Of a stretch of DNA of 64,000 bases, positions 42,446 to 51,006 are shown one piece after another. Within the stretch, counting starts at the first letter, position 1. Each line of letters starts with the position of its first letter. The stretch is from Orenia metallireducens (GTDB lineage: Bacteria > Bacillota > Halanaerobiia > Halobacteroidales > Halobacteroidaceae), in the NCBI RefSeq assembly GCF_003001995.1, contig NZ_PVNB01000003.1:62001-126000 (forward strand), in the 5' to 3' direction. Position numbers and translations under genes: made by a program. The notes beneath the pieces are model-generated. The model ran no database searches, was not told where the DNA came from, and saw nothing but the letters and a program-made list of their open reading frames with translations.

Positions 42446-43509
42446 TATTCACCCTTCCTCCCTTCTGGTTTAAGTGCTAATACTCTTCTAAATAATAGAT
42501 CAGCAGCTACAAATAAGATGATAACAGCTTGTAAGATAGTTACTAAATCTACAGGAACCCCTGCTAACATATTCATATAATCCTGCCCATTAGACAAGGC
42601 CCCAAATAGTAAAGCCGCTAAGAATATACCTAAAGGATGATTCCGACCTAATAAAGCTACAGCAATACCAGTAAATCCATATTCAGCAGAGAATCCATTA
42701 CGATAATTATGGAATAATCCCATTGCTCTCTCTGCTCCTCCCAATCCTGCTAAAGCACCACTGATTAGCATAGCTAAAATAATATTACGAGCAGCACTGA
42801 TCCCACCGTATTCAGCAGCATCAGGACTGATACCAACTGCCCTAATCTCATATCCAATAGTAGTCTTCCATAATAAATAGTAAATTACAAATAAAACAAT
42901 TAATCCAATTAAAAATCCTATATTAAGATATGAATACATATCTAAAACATTAGAAAATCTCCACAAATAAGCACTTGGTTCTATATCAGGAGTTTGAATA
43001 CTACCTGGCTTAGCCAATACCTTCAAGCTAAAATATGCAACTAAACTATAAGAGATATAATTGAACATAATTGTTGTAATTACCTCATGTACACCTAACT
43101 TCGCCTTCAAAATAGCAGGAATAGCTACCCACAAAGCCCCTGCCACCATAGCCGCTAATAAGGTTAAGGGAAGATGGATAATCATTGGAACCCCTTTAAA
43201 GGTACCTATCCAAGCAGCAGTCAAGCCACCTACCAATAACTGTCCTTCTCCACCAATATTAAAGAGTCCACACCTATACGCAAAGGCTACAGTCAATCCT
43301 GTAAAGATCAGTGGTGTAGCTGCTAATAATGTATCTGCTATACTATTTAAGCCTCCAAAAGCACCTTGAAGTAAAGCTCCATAAGTGGCTATCGGGTCAT
43401 AGCCAGAAGCAATTACTATAAGTGTACCTATTATAAAAGATGATAAGATGGCTAATAGTGGAATTGATATCTCTTTTAATAATTCTTTGGAATTCATATC
43501 TCCTGCCAT
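42445..43509 (-). CDS. BMP-type ABC transporter permease (NupP-like)
   Basis: A 354-residue polytopic permease with the CGLFNIGGEGQLLVGGLTAAWIG motif near residue 85, AVGISPDAAEYGGISAAR near 225 and GFTGIAVALLGRNHPLG near 275. Its start follows AAGGAGGG. It pairs with the next gene to form the heterodimeric channel of a purine/pyrimidine nucleoside importer. Confidence 0.93.
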   Translation of the reverse strand: MAGDMNSKELLKEISIPLLAILSSFIIGTLIVIASGYDPIATYGALLQGAFGGLNSIADTLLAATPLIFTGLTVAFAYRCGLFNIGGEGQLLVGGLTAAWIGTFKGVPMIIHLPLTLLAAMVAGALWVAIPAILKAKLGVHEVITTIMFNYISYSLVAYFSLKVLAKPGSIQTPDIEPSAYLWRFSNVLDMYSYLNIGFLIGLIVLFVIYYLLWKTTIGYEIRAVGISPDAAEYGGISAARNIILAMLISGALAGLGGAERAMGLFHNYRNGFSAEYGFTGIAVALLGRNHPLGIFLAALLFGALSNGQDYMNMLAGVPVDLVTILQAVIILFVAADLLFRRVLALKPEGRKGE

Positions 43510-43530
43510 AACAAATCCCTCCTTCTAAGT

Positions 43531-43690
43531 TCAGTAATGAGTAACTAGTGACGAGTGAGCAGTAAAACAATAATCCTTGTCAAAATTTCTTCCTACAAGT
43601 CCCTTGGACTCTTCGTAAAGAGAAAATACCCAAACGAATTTTCCCACTCCACTCTTCACCCTTCACTACTTCTTATTGTTGATCCTGCCA
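43531..43690. repeat. period-7 repeat overlapping the ATPase gene's 3' end
   Basis: AGTAATG AGTAACT AGTGACG AGTGAGC AGTAAAA on one side and CACTCTTCACCCTTCACTAC on the other, with the 24-bp hairpin module TACAAGTCC...GGACTCTTCGTA (43594-43617) between. The right arm codes for the last five residues and stop of the ATPase gene. Confidence 0.65.
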
Positions 43691-45182
43691 TCAGAAGTCC
43701 TAGTTTCTCCTCTGTAGCTTCCTTAGCATCTAAAATATCTACAATTCTCCCCTCATACATCACAGCAATTCTATCACTTAAGGACATAATTTCTGATAAC
43801 TCAGCTGATACCAATAAAACTGCTTTTCCTTGATCTCTCTGCTCTATGATTCTTTTATGAATAAACTCAATTGCTCCAATATCTACCCCACGAGTTGGTT
43901 GGGAAGCAATTAAAAACTCTGGACCCATATCAAATTCTCGAGCAATGATTATCTTCTGCTGATTTCCTCCAGATAGAGAACGAGCTAATATCTCTTTATT
44001 CCTTGGACGAATATCATACTCTGGAATCAACCTATCTGCATGCTCTGCCATTGAATTAAAGTCTAAGTTAAGCCCTTTAGCAAAGGGTTGTTTATAATGA
44101 TAACCTAAGATTAAATTATCTTCGATTGAATAGTCTAATACCAATCCATGCTTATGTCTATCTTCTGGCACATGGGCAATTTTAGCCTCTTTGATCTTGC
44201 GGGCTGTTTCATTTAATAAATTCTGACCTTCTAACTTAAAAACACCTGAATTTGCAGCTCTTAATCCAGTTAATACCTCTACTAACTCAGTCTGTCCATT
44301 TCCTTCTACCCCAGCAACCCCTAGAATCTCGCCTTCTCTAATCTCAAAAGATACATTATCTAAAGCTAACATCCCTCTAGCATTACTTGCTTTCAAATTT
44401 TTAACCTCTACCTTGGTAGCACCAAATTTAGCAGGCTTTTTCTCTACCTTTAAAATAACCTTACGCCCTACCATCATCTCAGCCAGCTCAGTCTCAGAAG
44501 TTTCAGCAGTATTTACTGTACCAATAGATTTACCCTTTCTTAAAACAGTTATTCTATCAGATACTGTTAAGACCTCTTTTAACTTGTGGGTAATAAAGAT
44601 AATTGATTTACCCTGTTCTGTTAAGGTATTCATAATCTTATATAACCCCTTTACCTCTTGGGGAGTCAATACTGCTGTAGGCTCGTCCAAAATCAAAATC
44701 TCAGCATCTCGATATAATGCCTTTAAAATCTCAACCCTCTGCTGCATCCCTACTGGAATATCTTTAACCTTAGCATTAGGATCTACATCCAAGCCATACT
44801 CATCTGATAAGCTTTTAATCTTATCGATAGCTTTAGATAAAGTCAACCTCCCCCTACCATTACTAGGCTCAGAGCCTAAAACGATATTTTCAGCAACAGT
44901 CAATGTATGAACTAGCATAAAGTGCTGATGTACCATGCCAATTCCTAAATCAATAGCATCATTGGGACCCCCAATCCTTAGCTCTTCTCCTTTATAAAGT
45001 ATCTTACCCTTAGTAGGTTGATAGATTCCAAATAAAACACTCATCAAAGTAGATTTACCAGCACCATTCTCTCCAACTAGAGCATGAATCTCTCCTTTTC
45101 TTAGATCTAAATTGACATTATCATTGGCTAATACTCCAGGAAACTCTTTAGTTATGTTCTTCATCTCTAAGACTGCATCCAT
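43656..45182 (-). CDS. nucleoside ABC transporter ATP-binding protein (NupO-like)
   Basis: A 508-residue protein of two fused ABC domains. Domain 1 has Walker A GENGAGKSTLM, signature PVGMQQRVEILKALYRDAEI and DEPTAVLTP. Domain 2 has the degenerate Walker A GVEGNGQTELV, then LSGGNQQKIIIAREF and an altered Walker B region (FLIASQPTRGVD). This asymmetry is usual for the sugar/nucleoside CUT2-BMP type. The start at 45182 follows GAGGAGG. Its last residues come from an intergenic repeat. Confidence 0.94.
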   Translation of the reverse strand: MDAVLEMKNITKEFPGVLANDNVNLDLRKGEIHALVGENGAGKSTLMSVLFGIYQPTKGKILYKGEELRIGGPNDAIDLGIGMVHQHFMLVHTLTVAENIVLGSEPSNGRGRLTLSKAIDKIKSLSDEYGLDVDPNAKVKDIPVGMQQRVEILKALYRDAEILILDEPTAVLTPQEVKGLYKIMNTLTEQGKSIIFITHKLKEVLTVSDRITVLRKGKSIGTVNTAETSETELAEMMVGRKVILKVEKKPAKFGATKVEVKNLKASNARGMLALDNVSFEIREGEILGVAGVEGNGQTELVEVLTGLRAANSGVFKLEGQNLLNETARKIKEAKIAHVPEDRHKHGLVLDYSIEDNLILGYHYKQPFAKGLNLDFNSMAEHADRLIPEYDIRPRNKEILARSLSGGNQQKIIIAREFDMGPEFLIASQPTRGVDIGAIEFIHKRIIEQRDQGKAVLLVSAELSEIMSLSDRIAVMYEGRIVDILDAKEATEEKLGLLMAGSTIRSSEG

Positions 45183-45208
45183 TAAAATCCTCCTCTCATA
45201 ATTAGAAT

Positions 45209-45236
45209 AATTGCTAGGTGAAATCACCTAGCAATT
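45209..45236 (-). promoter_or_regulatory. intercistronic hairpin between the binding protein and ATPase genes
   Basis: AATTGCTAGGTG/CACCTAGCAATT, a 12-base perfect stem with a four-base loop and no long T-run. Hairpins here commonly slow transcript decay or trim read-through, so more binding protein is made than transporter. Confidence 0.7.
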
Positions 45237-45256
45237 ATCCTTATACTGATTTTTTA

Positions 45257-46417
45257 TTATTGAGCTTGTTCTAAATAATTAGGAACTTCAATTTCACCAG
45301 CAATAATTTTGGATTTAATATCTTCAATCTTATCTTTAATCTCTGCTGGAATCTTAGCCTTTAACCCTTCAATCTTAGCTACATCTTCAGCTGTAATATC
45401 TCCTGCTTCTTGAGCAGCTTTAACAGTAACTCCTGCTTCTGTTAGAGGAGTTAAGGCAACACCTTTCTCTTCTAAACCATATTCTTTTAGTCCAGCTTCA
45501 AAGTTTCCTTCTTTTACAGCTTTAACTGTTGCAAATACAGCATTATCTACCTTCTTTAAAACACTGGTCAAAATATAACCTGGCTGATTCCAATCTTGAT
45601 CAGAATCAACACCAATTGCATAGTTCCCAGTTTGGGCAGCAGCTTCAAAAAGTCCTATACCTGTTCCCCCTGAAGCATGATAGATAATATCTGCTCCTGC
45701 ATTATATTGAGCTAATGCAATCTCTTTTCCTTTTGCAGGATCATTAAATGCTGAAGGATCACTACCAGTATAGTTAATCTTAACCTTTACATCAGTCCCC
45801 TCAGTTTCATTAATATAATCTACTCCAGAAGTATAACCCAATTCAAACTTATGAATTAAAGGAGAATCCATTCCTCCTAAGAACCCAACAACTTCCTCAG
45901 CATTGATTCCTTCAATCTCTTCATGAGTAGTCAATAAGGCAGCTAAAGCCCCTGCTAAAAATGAACCTTCATGCTCTTTAAAAGTTAACGATGCTACATT
46001 AGGATTATCGACAACATCATCGATGATAGCAAACTTTGTATCAGCAAACTCTTTAGATACAGTATCTACAGCATCCTTTTGCATAAATCCTACACCAATA
46101 ACTAAATCATATCCCTGTTGAGCTAAAAATCTTAACCCTTTCTCAGCAGCAGCTACCTCCTTAGGCTCAATGTACTTATATTCAGCAATTAGACCTTCCT
46201 CTTTAGCCCTATCTAACCCACGTAAAGAAGAGTCGTTAAAAGACTTATCCCCTTTACCACCACTAGATAGTACAATTCCAACCTTTAAATCACTTGCAGC
46301 TTTTTGACCATCCTCTTGTGGAGTATCTTGTGGGGGCTGTTCTCCACCACCAGCACATCCAACGAGTAAAGTTAGTGCTAATATTAATGATAAGAATATT
46401 AAATTTCTCTTAGACAT
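45257..46417 (-). CDS. BMP-family nucleoside-binding lipoprotein (NupN-like)
   Basis: The 386-residue product has a lipoprotein signal (NLIFLSLILALTLLVGCAGG, lipobox LVGC) and an acidic linker, followed by the BMP/Med fold: KVGIVLSSGGKGDKSFNDSS, VIGVGFMQKDAV, FLGGMDSPLIHKFELGYTSGV, YHASGGTGIGLFEAAAQ and AIGVDSDQDW. It binds a nucleoside outside the membrane for the ABC transporter encoded downstream. It is the first gene of the transporter set. GGAGGGACATTTA precedes the start. Confidence 0.94.
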   Translation of the reverse strand: MSKRNLIFLSLILALTLLVGCAGGGEQPPQDTPQEDGQKAASDLKVGIVLSSGGKGDKSFNDSSLRGLDRAKEEGLIAEYKYIEPKEVAAAEKGLRFLAQQGYDLVIGVGFMQKDAVDTVSKEFADTKFAIIDDVVDNPNVASLTFKEHEGSFLAGALAALLTTHEEIEGINAEEVVGFLGGMDSPLIHKFELGYTSGVDYINETEGTDVKVKINYTGSDPSAFNDPAKGKEIALAQYNAGADIIYHASGGTGIGLFEAAAQTGNYAIGVDSDQDWNQPGYILTSVLKKVDNAVFATVKAVKEGNFEAGLKEYGLEEKGVALTPLTEAGVTVKAAQEAGDITAEDVAKIEGLKAKIPAEIKDKIEDIKSKIIAGEIEVPNYLEQAQ

Positions 46418-46439
46418 TAAATGTCCCTCCCTAAAATTT

Positions 46440-46520
46440 TAATTTATAGTTAAGTCCAAATTCAAGTATTAAGTTTGAAAACAATACTATCAGGCTTAAA
46501 CTAAAATTTAGACCTAAGCT
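46440..46520. repeat. period-6 hairpin repeat
   Basis: TTAAGT CCAAAT TCAAGT ATTAAG TTTGAA in one arm, CAGGCT TAAACT AAAATT TAGACC TAAGCT in the other, between gntR and the binding protein gene. Confidence 0.6.
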
Positions 46521-46522
46521 CA

Positions 46523-47260
46523 TTAGCCTCTATTTCTTAAAACATGAAATTCAAACTTATCACTTCTAAAATAGTTCTTGGAATATAAGACCGGATTATC
46601 CCTATCATCATAATGCATCTGCTTTAATAATAATACTGGATCTCCAATATTTAAATCCAACCTTTTGGCTAAGAATTCATCGGTTATTACTGGCAGAATA
46701 TCAGCCACTGCATAACTGATATATATATTGGACTCCTCTTGTAAGAAGCTAAGTAAAGAGATATTAATATCACTCTCACTTAGACTATTAGGTAGTAAAC
46801 TTTGTGGCAAATAATCTTCACAGTACGCTACTGGCTTATCATCTGCTGTTCTAGTTCTATGTAAAATAACCATCTTATCATTTTTATTCAACTCAAATTC
46901 CTTAATCAAATCTTCAACCTGTTGATTCATCTTCAGCTTCAAATCAACTGTCCCTGCTTTAAGCCCCATAGCCTCAATGGTTTGAGTAATACTATTAAGC
47001 TCTTCAATCCCACTTTTAAACAAAGCCAATTTCTCGGTGATAAAAGTACCTATCCCCTGTTGTCGATTTACCTTACCTTCCTTTTCCAAAACCCTTAATG
47101 CCTCTCTTAAGGTAGCACGACTAACCCCAAAGTTCTCTGATAACTTAGCTTCTGAAGGTAAGCGATCTCCTGGTTTATATTCCCCATTTTCAATCTTTTC
47201 ATCAATTTTCTCTTTAACTAACATATATAAAGGTCTAGAATCTTTCTTAATTAGGCTCAT
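46523..47260 (-). CDS. GntR/HutC-type transcription regulator
   Basis: A 245-residue regulator: winged HTH (YKPGDRLPSEAKLSENFGVSRATLREALRVLEKEGKVNRQQGIGTFI) at 30-80, then a UTRA sensor domain (MVILHRTRTADDKPVAYCEDYLP...). It is directly upstream of the nucleoside ABC transporter operon in the same direction and probably represses it until a nucleoside or sugar binds. Its promoter carries a TAGACGTCTA palindrome. AAGGAG precedes the ATG. Confidence 0.92.
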   Translation of the reverse strand: MSLIKKDSRPLYMLVKEKIDEKIENGEYKPGDRLPSEAKLSENFGVSRATLREALRVLEKEGKVNRQQGIGTFITEKLALFKSGIEELNSITQTIEAMGLKAGTVDLKLKMNQQVEDLIKEFELNKNDKMVILHRTRTADDKPVAYCEDYLPQSLLPNSLSESDINISLLSFLQEESNIYISYAVADILPVITDEFLAKRLDLNIGDPVLLLKQMHYDDRDNPVLYSKNYFRSDKFEFHVLRNRG

Positions 47261-47312
47261 TTCATCAACTCCTTAAGCTAGAATAACCTCAAATCATCAG
47301 TTACCAGAAGAT

Positions 47313-47330
47313 GGATAGACGTCTAACAAC
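47313..47330 (-). promoter_or_regulatory. candidate GntR operator
   Basis: GTTAGACGTCTATCC around the perfect TAGACGTCTA palindrome. It lies just downstream of the predicted transcription start, which suits autorepression. HutC-type regulators bind GT-N-TA-N-AC type sites; this one is related. Confidence 0.5.
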
Positions 47331-47337
47331 CTCATCT

Positions 47338-47366
47338 ATTCTAACATCATTTTAACATAGATTCAA
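47338..47366 (-). promoter_or_regulatory. promoter of gntR and probably the ABC operon
   Basis: TTGAAT, a 17-base spacer and TAGAAT upstream of the operator. About 75 bases of leader precede the gntR start codon. Confidence 0.65.
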
Positions 47367-47369
47367 TTA

Positions 47370-47558
47370 AAAGTTCTACTAAATCCTAGAATTTTATTTG
47401 ATAAAAATAAATTAATAGACTAACTACTTATATAATTTTACAATAAAAGAAAAAAACCTTTTTCAAAGTTTAAATTTATCATATTGAACTTAACATATAT
47501 TATACCTTCTTTAATCCAATTATATTATCAAACTAGATGATTTAAAAATAATAAAATA
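47370..47558. other. A+T-rich gap between gntR promoter and ftsK
   Basis: No gene, repeat or clear control site is seen in this part of the 393-base gap, other than the ftsK terminator at its end. Confidence 0.5.
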
Positions 47559-47559
47559 A

Positions 47560-47606
47560 GAACCTACTCTTAAAGAAAATATTCCTTAAATAATGTAGGT
47601 TCTTAG
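47560..47606 (-). terminator. terminator of ftsK
   Basis: AAGAACCTAC/GTAGGTTCTT with a large 27-base loop, followed by ATTTTATT on the minus strand, 50 bases after the ftsK stop. Confidence 0.6.
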
Positions 47607-47653
47607 AATGTATTTAAATCATTTATAGTCATTAACAAGAATTAAATTATAAT

Positions 47654-50089
47654 TTAATTCTTATTAAGTATCTCTTCTAAATCTTCCTCTTCAACTAGGA
47701 CTTCCCTAGCCTTACTTCCTTGATACTCCCCTACTATATTATCCTTTTCCATTCTATCAATCATTCTAGCTGCTCGATTATAACCAATTCTTAGCTTTCT
47801 TTGTAACATTGAAATGGAAGCTCGATGCTTAACTACCAGTTCAACAGCCTTTTCATATAACTCATCTCTCTCATCATCAAGCTGAATCTCTACATTCTTT
47901 TCCTTGATCTTGGCTATCTTTTCAGCATACTCTGGTCTCTTTTGCTCTCTAACAAAATTAACAACTTGTTGCAATTCTTTATCAGAGATAAAAGCACCTT
48001 GTAACCTCTTAGGTTGATTAGAACCTACTGGAGAGAACAACATATCACCTTTACCCAACAATTTCTCAGCTCCACCTGTATCTAAGATAGTTCTAGAATC
48101 AGCTTGTGATGATAAAGAGAAGGAGACCCTTGTTGGGATATTAGCTTTAATCAAACCAGTGATTACATCCACTGAAGGCCTTTGAGTAGCAAGAATTAAG
48201 TGAATACCTGCTGCTCTAGCTTTCTGAGCTAAACGGCAGATTGCTTCTTCTACCTCTTTAGCTGCAACCATCATCAAGTCAGCTAACTCATCAATAATTA
48301 CTACTACATAAGGTAAAGGATCACTTCCTTCTAAGCTTATCTTTCTATTATAACTATCAAGCCCTCTAGCCCCACTACCTGCAAATAACTCATAACGATT
48401 CTCCATCTCTTGTACCACCCAGCGTAAGGCTGTAGCAGCCTTCTTAGAATCATTGATTACTGGAGCCACCAGATGTGGTATCTGTTGATAAGCAGCAAAC
48501 TCTACCATCTTGGGGTCTATTAGCATGAACTTAACCTCATCAGGTGTGGACTTATAGAGAATACTATTAATAACACAGTTCACAAAGACACTCTTACCAG
48601 ATCCTGTGGAACCAGCAACTAACATATGGGGCATATCCCCTAAGTCTGCCACTAAGGTTCTCCCACTGATATCCTTACCTAAAGCCATTGTCAGCTTAGA
48701 TTCTGCATTTTGAAACTCTTCAGACTCTAACATCTCCCGAATAGATACCATAGCTTTACTCTCATTGGGAATCTCAATCCCTATAGCAGCTTTTCCTGGA
48801 ATAGGAGCTTCTATCCTAACATCAGGCGCTGCTAAGGATAAAGCAATATCATCAGCCAAACCTAATATCTTACTGACCTTAACCCCTGGAGCAGGCTGAA
48901 GTTCATAACGGGTAATAGTTGGCCCATAGCTGACATTCTTGATCTGAGCTCTAACACCAAAACTATCCAAAGTTTCCTGTAAGATATCTGCTTTATTGTT
49001 AAATTGAACAGCACTATTATCTACCTCATTTAGTAGATCTAGAGGTGGTAGAGAATAAGCAGCTGAATCTAAATTCTGTTCTTGTTGATTATTACTTTCT
49101 AGCTTCTTATTAATCCTCTTACGTGCTTGCTTATTCTCATCTATAACAACTTGCTCTTTACTACTATCCTCTTTTTTAGCACCAACAGTAGCTGCTACCT
49201 CTTTAGTAGCTGCTTTAAGCTCTTCTGCTGCTTTATCTTTGACCTCTTCTTTAACTTTAGCCTTCTGCTTAAAGACTTCTGGCTGATTAATTACCTTATC
49301 AGTACTCTTATGTTGAATCACTATATCCTCTTTAATAGATTTATCTTTAATGCCATTATTCTCTTTTTCTTCTTTAGCCTTTTTCTTCTTCTTAAATTTC
49401 AAGAAACTAAAGACCTTCTTAAGAGAGAACTTATCTTTATTAGACTTGTCCTTATTCTTAGCTGCTTCTCTCTTCTTAGCTTTCTGTTGCTCTTTTGCCT
49501 TCCTTGCAGCTTCCTTCTTAGCCTTCTTTTGGGCTTTAGCTTGAGCCTTATCTTTATTTTTAGCAAAAAATCCAATAAAACTCTTGTATAAGCTTTTAAC
49601 CTTAAGTAGAATATTAACTAAGAATATATCTGAGATTAATAATACCCCAATTAAGGTCAAAGCTGCTAAGATAACATATGTACCATACTCTGCAAAGCAC
49701 TTTCTGAAAATATATAGGATTACCCCACCTATTAATCCTCCACCTTTACCTTCCAAAGCTGCTTCAAACTCTAAAGGATGTTCTACTTGTATATGGAGCA
49801 GTGTCTGAACAACTAATAAGATAATTATAATCCCGATGGTCCTAGAAGTAAATCTGATCTTAGCCTTACTGCGATAAATCATAGTTATCCCCAACAGGAT
49901 TAAAAGTAGAGGAAAACCATAAATCCCCTTTCCAATAATATATCTCAACCCTCTATTGAATAAATTACCAATTAATCCTGTATCCTTAGAAGAGAAACTA
50001 ATCCAATTAAAAAAAGCCATTGCAATTAAGAATATTCCAATAAATTCATATTTTCTTTTAGATAAAATCTCCTTTAAAGTATCCTTCAT
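47654..50089 (-). CDS. ftsK: DNA translocase FtsK/SpoIIIE
   Basis: Pumps chromosomal DNA through the septum in division or sporulation. The 811-residue product has four N-terminal membrane helices (to about residue 165), a long Lys/Ala-rich linker (170-330) with low complexity, and the motor domain: LVAGSTGSGKSVFVN (Walker A near 495), VVVIIDELADLMM (Walker B), LILATQRPSVDVITGLIKANIPTR and the C-terminal gamma winged helix SISMLQRKLRIGYNRAARMID, which reads KOPS/SRS sites. It may serve as SpoIIIE; no second copy is in this window. Confidence 0.95.
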   Translation of the reverse strand: MKDTLKEILSKRKYEFIGIFLIAMAFFNWISFSSKDTGLIGNLFNRGLRYIIGKGIYGFPLLLILLGITMIYRSKAKIRFTSRTIGIIIILLVVQTLLHIQVEHPLEFEAALEGKGGGLIGGVILYIFRKCFAEYGTYVILAALTLIGVLLISDIFLVNILLKVKSLYKSFIGFFAKNKDKAQAKAQKKAKKEAARKAKEQQKAKKREAAKNKDKSNKDKFSLKKVFSFLKFKKKKKAKEEKENNGIKDKSIKEDIVIQHKSTDKVINQPEVFKQKAKVKEEVKDKAAEELKAATKEVAATVGAKKEDSSKEQVVIDENKQARKRINKKLESNNQQEQNLDSAAYSLPPLDLLNEVDNSAVQFNNKADILQETLDSFGVRAQIKNVSYGPTITRYELQPAPGVKVSKILGLADDIALSLAAPDVRIEAPIPGKAAIGIEIPNESKAMVSIREMLESEEFQNAESKLTMALGKDISGRTLVADLGDMPHMLVAGSTGSGKSVFVNCVINSILYKSTPDEVKFMLIDPKMVEFAAYQQIPHLVAPVINDSKKAATALRWVVQEMENRYELFAGSGARGLDSYNRKISLEGSDPLPYVVVIIDELADLMMVAAKEVEEAICRLAQKARAAGIHLILATQRPSVDVITGLIKANIPTRVSFSLSSQADSRTILDTGGAEKLLGKGDMLFSPVGSNQPKRLQGAFISDKELQQVVNFVREQKRPEYAEKIAKIKEKNVEIQLDDERDELYEKAVELVVKHRASISMLQRKLRIGYNRAARMIDRMEKDNIVGEYQGSKAREVLVEEEDLEEILNKN

Positions 50090-50147
50090 TACTCTTCACC
50101 TCTGCTAATTAATTCTCTCTTCTTTAGGAATCTCCTCCTTGATCTTA

Positions 50148-50915
50148 TTAGAAAAATAAGATTATACTAACTCCTAAAATCCAGCAATAATAGGCAAAGA
50201 TACTTAACTTCTCTTGGTTAATCAATTTCAATAATAATTTAATTGAAAAATATCCAGCTATAGCAGAGGATACTGTCCCAAAGACCAATTGCATTATTGT
50301 CACATTAACTAAACCTACAGTAGCCAAGTCCTTTAACTGTAATAAAGTAGCTCCACCAATCACTGGTACCGACAATAAGAAGGAGTATTTAGCAGCTAAC
50401 TTTCTATCTAGACCCTTAAATAATCCTGCAACTATAGTCGAGCCTGAGCGCGAGACCCCTGGAATAATAGCAAAGGCTTGTGCAAAACCTACAACCCAAG
50501 CATCACTCATCTTCAAATCCTTTAAATACCTTGTCTGTTTACCAATTCTATCAGAGAGCCATAACAATGTACCTGTTACTAACAACGTAAAGCCTACAAC
50601 CCTCAAAGTAGCAAATAACTGCTCAAAAATGTCTTCAAATAATATACCAATTACCCCAGCAGGAATTGAACCCAAGATTACATAAAGGGTTAACTTCCTA
50701 TACTCAGGCTTTAAGGTAATCATCCCCTTGATATCATCCCAATAGACGATAGCTACTGCCAATAGAGTCCCAAAATGTAAGAAGACATCAAGGGTCAATC
50801 CCTCTTGAATATCTAAAAAATGCTGAAAGATAACTAAATGACCTGAACTACTAATAGGCAGAAATTCTGTTATTCCTTGTACTATACCTAGAATAATAAC
50901 TTTAAATAAATTCAT
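50148..50915 (-). CDS. uppP: undecaprenyl-diphosphatase (bacitracin resistance)
   Basis: Recycles the lipid carrier of cell-wall synthesis. The 255-residue protein has eight or so helices and both family motifs: GIVQGITEFLPISSSGHLVI near residue 12 and IPGVSRSGSTIVAG near 155, with catalytic Glu and Ser/Arg. A normal-length member of the BacA/UppP family. AGGAGGAAG precedes the start. It sits just upstream of ftsK on the same strand. Confidence 0.94.
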   Translation of the reverse strand: MNLFKVIILGIVQGITEFLPISSSGHLVIFQHFLDIQEGLTLDVFLHFGTLLAVAIVYWDDIKGMITLKPEYRKLTLYVILGSIPAGVIGILFEDIFEQLFATLRVVGFTLLVTGTLLWLSDRIGKQTRYLKDLKMSDAWVVGFAQAFAIIPGVSRSGSTIVAGLFKGLDRKLAAKYSFLLSVPVIGGATLLQLKDLATVGLVNVTIMQLVFGTVSSAIAGYFSIKLLLKLINQEKLSIFAYYCWILGVSIILFF

Positions 50916-50933
50916 TAATCTTCCTCCTTATTA

Positions 50934-51006
50934 AATTTGAGTTTAAGCTTGAGCCTAAGTTTAAATCTAAACTGATATCTGGCAATTACTAAAACTTAAC
51001 CTTAGA
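50934..51006. repeat. period-6 hairpin repeat
   Basis: TTTGAG TTTAAG CTTGAG CCTAAG TTTAAA TCTAAA in one arm and AAACTT AACCTT AGAC in the other; it ends next to the stop of the Na/Pi gene. Confidence 0.65.

Noticed and set aside
42900-43370. Plus-strand frames opposite the nucleoside permease genes
   Set aside because: These are antisense shadows of long membrane genes with clear family motifs on the other strand.
47313-47330. Purine riboswitch ahead of the nucleoside transporter
   Set aside because: The leader lacks the purine aptamer's three-helix pattern; a protein operator explains the palindrome.
49127-49591. 154-codon plus-strand open frame inside ftsK
   Set aside because: A shadow of the Lys/Ala-rich linker of FtsK: low-complexity codons give a Leu/Phe-rich antisense frame.
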